Of a stretch of DNA of 5,353 nt, positions 1-5,220 are shown piece by piece. The stretch lies in the NCBI GenBank assembly GCA_017353825.1, contig JAFMSC010000314.1:1-5353 (forward strand). Reading direction: 5' to 3'. Below the pieces are notes generated by a model that saw only the letters and a program-made list of their open reading frames with translations, was not told the DNA's origin and made no database searches. The DNA comes from Hyphomicrobiaceae bacterium. GTDB lineage: Bacteria > Pseudomonadota > Alphaproteobacteria > Rhizobiales > Hyphomicrobiaceae. Each line of letters starts with the position of its first letter. Positions within the stretch are counted from its first letter, which is position 1. Position numbers and translations under genes: made by a program.

Positions 1-467
1 GTCTCGGCGATGCGGTCGAGGACTTCGGGCAACGTGCCGCTGGCCTCGCCTGCGCGCACCATGCTCACGAGCACCGGCGGGAACTGCCGGCCGCGCACCT
101 CCAGCGCCTCCGCCAGGCTCTTTCCGCCGGAGATGTTGGCATGAATTCCCCTTGCCACCGCCTTCAGGCGGCGGCCGCTCGCCTCGCCCTCGATCAGGTT
201 GACGGCGCGCGGCAGGCTGAGGCCGGCCTTGAGCAGCATGGCGAGCTGGCGGGTGAACTGAGTGATCTCGGTGGTGGAGGCCGAGCGCCCGAACTCGAGG
301 AGCGAGCCCGTGGCGGTCGCGGCGCGCGCGCTCTGGGTGCCCACGTCGATGGGGAAGTGGCCCGCTTCCGACAGCTGGCGGATCACGGCCTCGCGCGAGG
401 GGCCTTGCATTTCGCCGGCGATGCGCTGGCCGACACGGTCGAGCGCGGTGTAGTGGAAGTTGGGCAT
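1..467 (-). CDS. gspF: Type II secretion system inner-membrane platform protein GspF (N-terminal 155 residues, cut by window edge)
   Basis: GspF is the polytopic inner-membrane protein at the centre of the T2SS assembly platform; it contacts the ATPase GspE and the pseudopilus machinery. The visible part starts MPNFHYTALD and covers the cytoplasmic N-terminal tail and most of the first T2SSF helical domain. Diagnostic stretches are FTRQLAMLLKAGLSLPRA (about residues 71-88) and the PPVLVSMVRAGEASGTL block (about 130-146), with the AGE-SG-L signature typical of GspF/PilC proteins. No membrane segment is reached yet; in the family the first follows shortly after this point. Family members are about 400 residues, so some 60% lies beyond the left edge. 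The ATG at 467-465 is 6 bp after the gspE stop, and a GAGG-type ribosome site lies inside the last gspE codons, so translation is probably coupled to gspE. Identity is clear; the remainder cannot be judged. Confidence 0.95.
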   Translation of the reverse strand, partial: MPNFHYTALDRVGQRIAGEMQGPSREAVIRQLSEAGHFPIDVGTQSARAATATGSLLEFGRSASTTEITQFTRQLAMLLKAGLSLPRAVNLIEGEASGRRLKAVARGIHANISGGKSLAEALEVRGRQFPPVLVSMVRAGEASGTLPEVLDRIAE

Positions 468-490
468 GGCGCCTCAAGCCTCGATGGTGA
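468..490 (-). promoter_or_regulatory. gspF ribosome-binding site embedded in the end of gspE
   Basis: On the minus strand the last gspE codons read ATC GAG GCT TGA, followed by GGCGCC and the gspF ATG. The GAGG within them is the only Shine-Dalgarno-like element, placed roughly 13 bases before the start codon, which is somewhat far. This is consistent with reinitiation by ribosomes finishing gspE, and supports the ATG at 467 as the gspF start. Confidence 0.5.
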
Positions 491-2144
491 CGCGGCGCAC
501 CTCGTCAGGGGTGGTGATGCCGGCCCGCACCTTGCGCAAGCCGTCGAGCGCCATCGTGCTCATTCCGGCCCGCACGGCGGCGTCCTCGACCTGTCCCGCC
601 ATGATGTCGCGCCGCATCAGGCTGCGCAACTCGTCGTTGATCTGCAGGACCTCCACGATGCAGGTGCGCCCGAGGAAGCCAGTGCCGCCGCAGCGGTCGC
701 AGCCGTGCGCTCGCCAATGCGCGGCCTCGCGCTCTAGGCCGGCGCGCTCCATGAGCTCGGGGGGGAAGTCGATGCGGCCCACCACCGCCTCTCGGCAGCT
801 CTTGCAGAGCACGCGTACCAGGCGCTGGCCGATCACGCAGCTGAGGCAGGAGGCGAGCAGGTAGCCGTCGACGCCCATGTCGAGCAGGCGCGTGACAGCG
901 CCTGCTGCCGAGTTGGTGTGCAGCGTGGAGAGCACCAGGTGGCCCGTGAGTGCGGCGTGCACTGCGATCTGAGCCGTCTCGGTATCGCGCATCTCGCCCA
1001 CCATGATGACGTCGGGGTCGTGGCGCAGCAGGTGCCGCAGCGCGCTCGCGAAGGTCATGCCGATGTCGGGTTTCACCTGCGTCTGGTTGATGCCTTCGAT
1101 CTGGTACTCGATGGGGTCCTCCACCGTCAGGATCTTGCGGTGCGGTTCGTTGAGCATGGTAAGGCCTGCGGCCAGCGTGGTGGTCTTGCCGCTGCCCGTG
1201 GGGCCGGTCACCAACATCAGGCCGTGCGGTGCCGCCAGATGCTTGCGGAGGATGGCTTCCTCGGCATCAGAGAAGCCGAGCTTGGAGAGATCCAGCACCC
1301 GCTGCAGGTTCTCCAAGATGCGAATGGCAACGGCCTCGCCGTGGATGGTGGGCATGGTGGCCACGCGCAAGTCGAGCGTGCGGGCATCGATCCTGACGCG
1401 GGCCCGGCCGTCCTGTGGCAGCCGGCGTTCGGCGATGTCGAGCCCAGACACGATCTTGACCCGAGACACCACGGCGCGGGCCAGGTGCGCAGGCACCGTT
1501 CGGCCCTCGGTCAGCATGCCGTCGATGCGGAAGCGCACGTTGAGGCGCCCGCGGAACGGCTCGATGTGGATGTCGGTGGCGCGGGCATAGAGCCCGTCAA
1601 GCAAGAGCTGGTTGACGAGGCGGATGACCGGCGCGCCCAGCGCCAGGTCCTTGAGATGTTCCACGTCGTCATCGCCGTCTGCCGCCGCCGGAAGGGCCTC
1701 CGCGTCCGCCGCGTCGTCAGAAGGCTGCAGGCGGTCGATGGCGGCATCGATGTCCTCGGCCGATGCCACCCGCACCTCAATGGCCCGGCCGCACGCCAGC
1801 TGGATGGCGCCGATGGCATCGGTATGGCTGGGGTCCGCCGCCGCCAGCAGCACGCCGCGCTCATCGACGGCGAGCGGTATCAGCTTGTGCTCCCTGAGGT
1901 AGCGCGGCGAGAGCACGTCGCCAAGGACCAAGGTCTTAGGCCAGTCGGCCTCGCTCACCGTCGGCAACCGGTAAAAGGCGGCCACCGCCTGCGCCAGGTC
2001 GGAGCCTGAGACGATGCCGAGCCGGCGGATGGCCGTGACCAGCCGCTCCCCGGTCTCGCTGCACATCTGCTTGGCCTTGCCAAGCTCCGCCGAGGTGACG
2101 AGCCCATTGTCCAGCATGAAGTCTTCCAGCGTGCCTGTCGTCAT
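474..2144 (-). CDS. gspE: Type II secretion system ATPase GspE
   Basis: Cytoplasmic hexameric ATPase (GspE/PulE, type II/IV secretion superfamily) that powers pseudopilus assembly. With the ATG at 2144 it has 556 residues, normal for the family. In order: an N-terminal MshEN/GspE-N type domain (about 1-137), an acidic Asp/Ala-rich linker (about 142-162), the N2 region with ATDIHIEPF (189-197) and RLPQDGR (241-247), Walker A GPTGSGKTT (314-322, Lys320), the Asp box TVEDPIEY (340-347), Walker B DPDVIMVGEMRD (376-387, Glu384) and the His box around residues 396-409. A zinc-binding tetracysteine follows: C447-x2-C450 and C482-x2-C485. The tetracysteine favours GspE over PilT-type retraction ATPases, and the adjoining gspF and divergent gspD favour T2SS over type IV pilus PilB. 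The reading frame is open upstream to 2405, but that 87-residue extension is Arg/Pro-rich, unlike any GspE N-terminus, and crosses the control region. The ATG at 2144 follows a GGGGGTGAG purine stretch; a GTG two codons earlier (2150) is also possible. Confidence 0.97.
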   Translation of the reverse strand: MTTGTLEDFMLDNGLVTSAELGKAKQMCSETGERLVTAIRRLGIVSGSDLAQAVAAFYRLPTVSEADWPKTLVLGDVLSPRYLREHKLIPLAVDERGVLLAAADPSHTDAIGAIQLACGRAIEVRVASAEDIDAAIDRLQPSDDAADAEALPAAADGDDDVEHLKDLALGAPVIRLVNQLLLDGLYARATDIHIEPFRGRLNVRFRIDGMLTEGRTVPAHLARAVVSRVKIVSGLDIAERRLPQDGRARVRIDARTLDLRVATMPTIHGEAVAIRILENLQRVLDLSKLGFSDAEEAILRKHLAAPHGLMLVTGPTGSGKTTTLAAGLTMLNEPHRKILTVEDPIEYQIEGINQTQVKPDIGMTFASALRHLLRHDPDVIMVGEMRDTETAQIAVHAALTGHLVLSTLHTNSAAGAVTRLLDMGVDGYLLASCLSCVIGQRLVRVLCKSCREAVVGRIDFPPELMERAGLEREAAHWRAHGCDRCGGTGFLGRTCIVEVLQINDELRSLMRRDIMAGQVEDAAVRAGMSTMALDGLRKVRAGITTPDEVRRVTIEA

Positions 2145-2159
2145 GCTCACCCCCGTGCC

Positions 2160-2189
2160 GTGACAGTGGCGTGACGCCTGCTGTGACCT
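2160..2189 (-). promoter_or_regulatory. Three tandem GTCAC boxes at 11-12 bp spacing (PhoB/OmpR-like layout)
   Basis: Read on the minus strand towards gspE, three heptamers follow each other: AGGTCAC (2189-2183), GCGTCAC (2177-2171) and CTGTCAC (2166-2160). Their spacing is 12 and then 11 bp, about one helical turn. Winged-helix response regulators of the OmpR/PhoB family bind tandem heptamers at 11-bp spacing, and the PhoB half-site is CTGTCAT; only the gspE-proximal copy comes close to it (6 of 7). The phasing is seen directly; the link to PhoB is inference. The boxes overlap the inverted repeat at 2170-2199, so they may instead be parts of a different operator. Confidence 0.35.
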
Positions 2190-2199
2190 GGGCGTCACG
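2170..2199. repeat. Perfect 9-bp inverted repeat, candidate operator
   Basis: CGTGACGCC at 2170-2178 is the exact reverse complement of GGCGTCACG at 2191-2199, separated by 12 bp. The arm centres are 21 bp apart, two helical turns, so both arms face the same side of the DNA. A second, nested dyad uses the same right arm: GTGAC (2183-2187), 6 bp, GTCAC (2194-2198). It lies 26-55 bp upstream of the gspE start codon, where a regulator could act on the gspE promoter. The regulator is not identified. Confidence 0.6.
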
Positions 2200-2356
2200 A
2201 CACCATGAAACGTCGTTTGCTCCGAGCGCAATAGGGTTGACAATACTGCGCTATCTGACAACTGTTGGCCGTCGCCGCTGCCTCTTGGAAGGGCGCCGTT
2301 CGGGAAGGATAGCAATGCTCGCGCGGCTCTTTTCGGGCAGCGCCTCACCGAGCTGA

Positions 2357-2384
2357 CCACCACGGGTGTCCGCCACCACGGGTG
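2357..2384. repeat. Perfect 12-bp direct repeat upstream of gspD
   Basis: CCACCACGGGTG occurs at 2357-2368 and again, identically, at 2373-2384, giving a 16-bp period with a 4-bp spacer. Each copy has internal dyad symmetry (CACC, ACG, GGTG), so each could be a short hairpin in RNA or a half-operator in DNA. The second copy includes the earliest possible gspD start codon, a GTG at 2382. The repeat would lie in the gspD leader if translation starts at 2421. Confidence 0.6.
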
Positions 2385-2410
2385 CGGCTTGGGGTTCGGC
2401 CGCACAAGCC

Positions 2411-2418
2411 GGGGGAAG
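2411..2418 (+). promoter_or_regulatory. Ribosome-binding site that favours the GTG at 2421 as gspD start
   Basis: The purine run GGGGGAAG ends two bases before the GTG at 2421-2423. It is the best Shine-Dalgarno-like element before any in-frame candidate start. The GTG at 2382 has none and the GTG at 2463 only a weak one. This is the reason for preferring the 750-residue reading. Confidence 0.5.
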
Positions 2419-2420
2419 CC

Positions 2421-4673
2421 GTGTTTGCGTCACCGGCATGGGGCTCAAGCGTTCGCCGGCGGGTGGTCTCAGTCCCGCACGTTCTCCTTGCGTTATGGGC
2501 GTTGGCTGCGGCCGGCTGCGCCAGCGTGACGAACGGGAGCCTGATCGACGAACTGCGCAACGCCGACCTCAGCGAGAAGCATCCGCAGAAGCTCAAGCAG
2601 ACCGGTGACAACGCCAAGGATGGGGCGCGGCCGTTCGAGACCTATCCGGGCGACGACCGCCTCCGGGAGCAGCCGATCACGGCAGGCGGGGCTCGGAAGA
2701 ACGGTGTTGAGCGCACGGGCGACGGCTATCAGCTCAGTTTCGACAACGCGAGCCTCGCAGAGGTGACCAAGGTCATCCTCAGTGACACGCTCAAGCTGCC
2801 CTACTACTACGACCCGCGCGTGCAGGGGCAGGTGACGCTGGCAACGGGCCGCTCGGTGACGCGCGAGGAACTCCTCAACGTGCTCGAGACCGCGCTCAAG
2901 ATGAACAGCGCGGTTCTGATCAACGGCGACGGGCACTACCGCATCGCGCCGGCGGCGGATGCGCTGACCGGCGATGGCGGCTCGGTGGTGCGGGATGGGG
3001 CGCCCGGCTTCGGGGTGAGCGTGCTGCCGTTGCGCAACATCTCGGCCGAAGCGATGCTGCGATTGGTTGAGAATTTCGTGACCAAGGGCGGGTCCCTGCG
3101 CGCGGAAAGCACGGGCAATCTGTTGCTCATCCGGGGCACGGCACGCGAGCGGCAGTCGCTGATGGAGGTGGCGTCGTCGTTCGATGTCGACTGGCTCAAG
3201 GGGCAGTCGGCGGGCATCTTTCCACTGACCAACAGTACGCCGGACGAGATCATCGCCGAGCTGACCCAGGCCATGAACGCCGAGGAGGGCGACCTGCTCG
3301 GCAAAATGGTGCGCTTCCAGCCCCTAGAGCGCCTGAACGCGGTGCTGGTGCTGGCGCGCCAGTCGAACCAGCTCAAGCGGGCCGCGGATTGGATCCAGCG
3401 GCTCGACCGCTCCAACGAGACCGGGCAAGACCTGCACGTCTACCGCGTCGAGAACGGCCGGGCGATCGACATTGCGGGGCTCCTCAACGAGACGCTTGGC
3501 ACCGGCGGTACGCAGCGTACGCGCTCCGAGGTGGCACCCGGCCGCGACGTCTTCAGGCTCAGCAGCGGGGGCTTGCAGTCGTCGAGCTCCATGCAACAAT
3601 CGTCGAGTTCCTTGCCGATCTCGGCGCCCGGGCAGCGCAGCGCCCAGACCCAGCCCCTTGTGGCGCAGGCTCCCAGACGGCAGCGGGAGGCGCCACCGAG
3701 CGCCGGCGCCGTGACCCCACCCGGACAGGCCGCCAGTGGCCAGGGCACGCCCCCGCCCATCCGCATCACCGCTGACGAGGTCAACAACCTGCTCCTCATC
3801 TATGCCAGTCCAGCCGACTACCGGCGCATCGCCAACGTGCTGCGCGAGATCGATCGGCCGCCGCTGCAGGTGATGATCAACGCCACCATCGTCGAGGTGA
3901 CACTCAACGACAACCTGCGCTACGGCGTTCAGGTATTTCTGAAGGGCAAGCAGCTCTCGGGCGGGTTGGTCAACTCCAAACCGCCCATCGCCGCCAGCAA
4001 CGCCGGCCTGAACTTCATCGTGGGCGCGCTGACCGATCCCAAGGTCGTACTCGATGCGCTCTCCGAAGTGACCGAGTTGAAGGTCGTCTCGGCGCCCTCG
4101 GTGGTGGTGGTCGACAACCAGCCGGCGATCCTCAAGGTTGGCGACGAGGTGCCGATCTCAACTCAGCAGGCCCAGCTCCTCGAGACCAACAACAACGCTA
4201 TCGTCAACTCGATCCAGTTCCGCGACACGGGCGTCATCCTCAAGGTGATCCCGCGCGTTAACTCTTCCGGCCTCGTCACTATGGATGTCGAGCAGGAGGT
4301 CAGCCAGGTGGCGCCCCAATCGCCGGCGCTCACCCCCACCATCTCCCAGCGCCAGGTGGCGAGCACGATCTCGGTCTACAGCGGCCAGATGGTGGTCCTA
4401 GGCGGCCTGATCAGTGAACAGCACAACAACGATAAGACCAGCGTCCCGATCGTCAACAAGGTGCCGGTGCTTGGCGATCTCCTCGGCAGCAACGACCACA
4501 AACTGCTTCGCACTGAGCTCATCGTCTTCATCCGCCCGCAGGTGATTCGCGACTCGCACGACGCCCGCAACGTCGCGGAAGAGCTGCGTTCGCGCCTGAA
4601 GAGCTTCGCCCCATCGCCGCCGTCCACCGAAGGCTCGCGCACGCCGCAAAAAAAGAAGAAGCGCTCTTCCTGA
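2421..4673 (+). CDS. gspD: Type II secretion system secretin GspD, probable lipoprotein
   Basis: GspD forms the multimeric outer-membrane channel of the T2SS. From the GTG at 2421 it has 750 residues. A basic stretch (RRR, 12-14) and a hydrophobic stretch (about 19-31) lead to AAGC, with Cys33 a candidate lipidation site. Next come the N0 domain (about 103-176), N1 (about 198-258), N2 (about 262-330), and N3 (about 335-480), split by a Ser/Gln/Pro-rich loop (about 361-445) holding a QSSSS duplication. The secretin domain begins near residue 481; markers are INATIVEVTLND (486-497), SAPSVVVVDNQPA (557-569), the long GQMVVLGGLISE stretch (655-666) and VPVLGDLLG (681-689), ending at TELIVFIRPQVIRD (698-711). 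The tail is about 39 residues and ends in a Lys cluster. Starts at 2382 or 2463 are possible. GspD is favoured over PilQ by the N0-N3 order and the gspE/gspF neighbours. No gspC precedes it, which is unusual. Confidence 0.96.
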   Translation: MFASPAWGSSVRRRVVSVPHVLLALWALAAAGCASVTNGSLIDELRNADLSEKHPQKLKQTGDNAKDGARPFETYPGDDRLREQPITAGGARKNGVERTGDGYQLSFDNASLAEVTKVILSDTLKLPYYYDPRVQGQVTLATGRSVTREELLNVLETALKMNSAVLINGDGHYRIAPAADALTGDGGSVVRDGAPGFGVSVLPLRNISAEAMLRLVENFVTKGGSLRAESTGNLLLIRGTARERQSLMEVASSFDVDWLKGQSAGIFPLTNSTPDEIIAELTQAMNAEEGDLLGKMVRFQPLERLNAVLVLARQSNQLKRAADWIQRLDRSNETGQDLHVYRVENGRAIDIAGLLNETLGTGGTQRTRSEVAPGRDVFRLSSGGLQSSSSMQQSSSSLPISAPGQRSAQTQPLVAQAPRRQREAPPSAGAVTPPGQAASGQGTPPPIRITADEVNNLLLIYASPADYRRIANVLREIDRPPLQVMINATIVEVTLNDNLRYGVQVFLKGKQLSGGLVNSKPPIAASNAGLNFIVGALTDPKVVLDALSEVTELKVVSAPSVVVVDNQPAILKVGDEVPISTQQAQLLETNNNAIVNSIQFRDTGVILKVIPRVNSSGLVTMDVEQEVSQVAPQSPALTPTISQRQVASTISVYSGQMVVLGGLISEQHNNDKTSVPIVNKVPVLGDLLGSNDHKLLRTELIVFIRPQVIRDSHDARNVAEELRSRLKSFAPSPPSTEGSRTPQKKKKRSS
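3576..3617 (+). repeat. Imperfect 21-bp tandem duplication in the gspD N3 loop
   Basis: Two adjacent 21-bp units, 3576-3596 and 3597-3617, encode QSSSSMQ and QSSSSLP. They differ at a few positions, mainly in the last two codons. They lie in the low-complexity loop of the N3 domain, where length varies among secretins, so the duplication is probably a slippage product under weak constraint. Confidence 0.5.
4648..4655 (+). other. In-frame A AAA AAG slippery heptamer near the gspD stop
   Basis: Seven consecutive A (4648-4654) followed by G sit in the gspD frame as CAA AAA AAG, placing the heptamer A AAA AAG at 4649-4655. This is the -1 frameshift motif used by E. coli dnaX. A GAAGG at 4629-4633 lies 15 bases upstream of it. 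The -1 frame then stays open from 4655 to a TAA at 4814-4816. The hairpin at 4696-4720 is about 40 bases downstream, further than usual stimulators. The motif is certain; its activity is not known. Confidence 0.3.
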
Positions 4674-4695
4674 GCCCCCGGTCGTCGATAGTGGG

Positions 4696-4720
4696 CTTCT
4701 GGGCGTCCCGCGCCCAGGAG
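4696..4720 (+). terminator. Possible transcription terminator hairpin after gspD
   Basis: CTTCTGGGCG (4696-4705) pairs with CGCCCAGGAG (4711-4720) as a 10-bp stem with one G-U pair and a 5-base loop. It begins 22 bp after the gspD stop. A T-rich run, TGTTTTCTTT, follows at 4741-4750, about 20 bases later rather than directly, so this is not a textbook intrinsic terminator. It is the only strong hairpin I found in this intergenic stretch. Confidence 0.45.
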
Positions 4721-4773
4721 CGCCGGCTTTCCGCTGCCCTTGTTTTCTTTCACCCCCGGTCGGGATATTGCGG

Positions 4774-4783
4774 TGAGCGCTCA
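4774..4783. repeat. 10-bp perfect palindrome TGAGCGCTCA
   Basis: TGAGCGCTCA is its own reverse complement. It lies about 100 bp after gspD. It could be a protein-binding site, but a single 10-bp palindrome in GC-rich DNA may well be chance. Confidence 0.35.
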
Positions 4784-4807
4784 TTCTTCCGGGCGGCCAC
4801 CCGCATT

Positions 4808-4830
4808 CGTAAGTAACGACTACCGTAAGT
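4808..4830. repeat. CGTAAGT direct repeat, 16-bp period
   Basis: CGTAAGT is found at 4808-4814 and 4824-4830, each followed by TA or AA. The surrounding bases are richer in A and T than the rest of the window. The function is unknown; with two copies only, this is not evidence for an origin or iteron array. Confidence 0.35.
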
Positions 4831-5220
4831 TATGGCTTGCGGAAATGCTCTCACTGTTCTGGCTGACCCAACGCCGCATGGGTGTTTGAGAAACTGCGGC
4901 GGGTCCGCTCGCCGTGAATGTGCTGGCCGCGGGTCTGCCGCTCTCGCGCCCGGCAGTCGGCGAGCTCAACCGCCCTCGGGCGACCAGCCTTCATGGTCCG
5001 CGATCGGCGGTCGCTCGCCGCTCTGATGGTGGGCTGCGTCTCTATTATCTCGCGCACCGCCCAAGGTTGTGCGATGCTCACGGATATGGCGGTTGGCGTG
5101 GTTCGGCGCGCATGAATGGCCGCGCCAGCATGCAGAGCCCCCGAGGCGCCGTACAAGGGCGGAGTTGGCCTTTGACGGTGGCAGCGCCGCCGCCGGGCCT
5201 CATTCCTGAACGCGGCAGAC

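Larger units (their letters stand above)
2145..2420. promoter_or_regulatory. Divergent intergenic control region between gspE and gspD
   Basis: This 276-bp stretch separates the start codons of the divergent gspE (minus) and gspD (plus) genes and must hold the promoters of both. The side near gspE carries phased GTGAC repeats and a 9-bp inverted repeat (2160-2199). An 11-bp palindrome AAACGTCGTTT lies at 2208-2218. The middle (2231-2267) is poorer in GC than its surroundings and contains two TGACAA copies 18 bp apart (2238-2243, 2256-2261). The side near gspD carries a 12-bp direct repeat (2357-2384). I could not find a convincing sigma-70 promoter pair on either strand. Reading frames that cross this region look non-coding. 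Confidence 0.7.
4674..5220. other. Intergenic stretch with no convincing gene
   Basis: Between the gspD stop and the stop of the gene at the right edge lie 547 bp. Several short frames of 64-128 codons are open on both strands, but their products show no recognisable domain, are rich in Arg, Ala and Ser as expected for GC-rich non-coding sequence, and lack clear ribosome sites. I see no tRNA, CRISPR or insertion-sequence ends. Motifs present are the hairpin at 4696-4720, a 10-bp palindrome at 4774-4783, a CGTAAGT direct repeat at 4808-4830 in a locally AT-richer patch, and two CGGCG/CGCCG hairpins (4897-4914, 5005-5020). The genes on either side converge on this stretch, so no protein-gene promoter is required in it. 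Confidence 0.6.

Noticed and set aside
141..737. 198-codon open frame on the plus strand
   Set aside because: It is antisense to gspF and the end of gspE and has a low-complexity Ala/Gly/His/Arg composition; a shadow frame.
918..2009. 363-codon open frame on the plus strand, antisense to gspE
   Set aside because: It mirrors gspE, whose GC-rich third positions remove stops from the opposite strand. The product is His/Arg/Gly-rich with no domain, while gspE has all its catalytic motifs.
2182..2198. CRP-type site (TGTGA-N6-TCACA)
   Set aside because: GTGA and TCAC are present but separated by 8 bases instead of 6, so the spacing does not fit CRP.
2237..2264. TTGACA as -35 element of a gspD promoter
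   Set aside because: The -35 is a perfect match, but no acceptable -10 is found at 15-18 bp spacing downstream. The minus-strand TTGTCA copies also lack a -10 partner.
2285..2313. TTGGAA with GATAGC 17 bp downstream as a gspD promoter
   Set aside because: The spacing is right, but the -10 matches only three of six consensus bases, no better than expected by chance in a search of this region.
2145..2405. N-terminal extension of GspE by 87 residues
   Set aside because: The extension does not resemble any GspE N-terminus, runs through the operator-like repeats, and overlaps the earliest possible gspD start. The ATG at 2144 gives a normal N-terminal domain.
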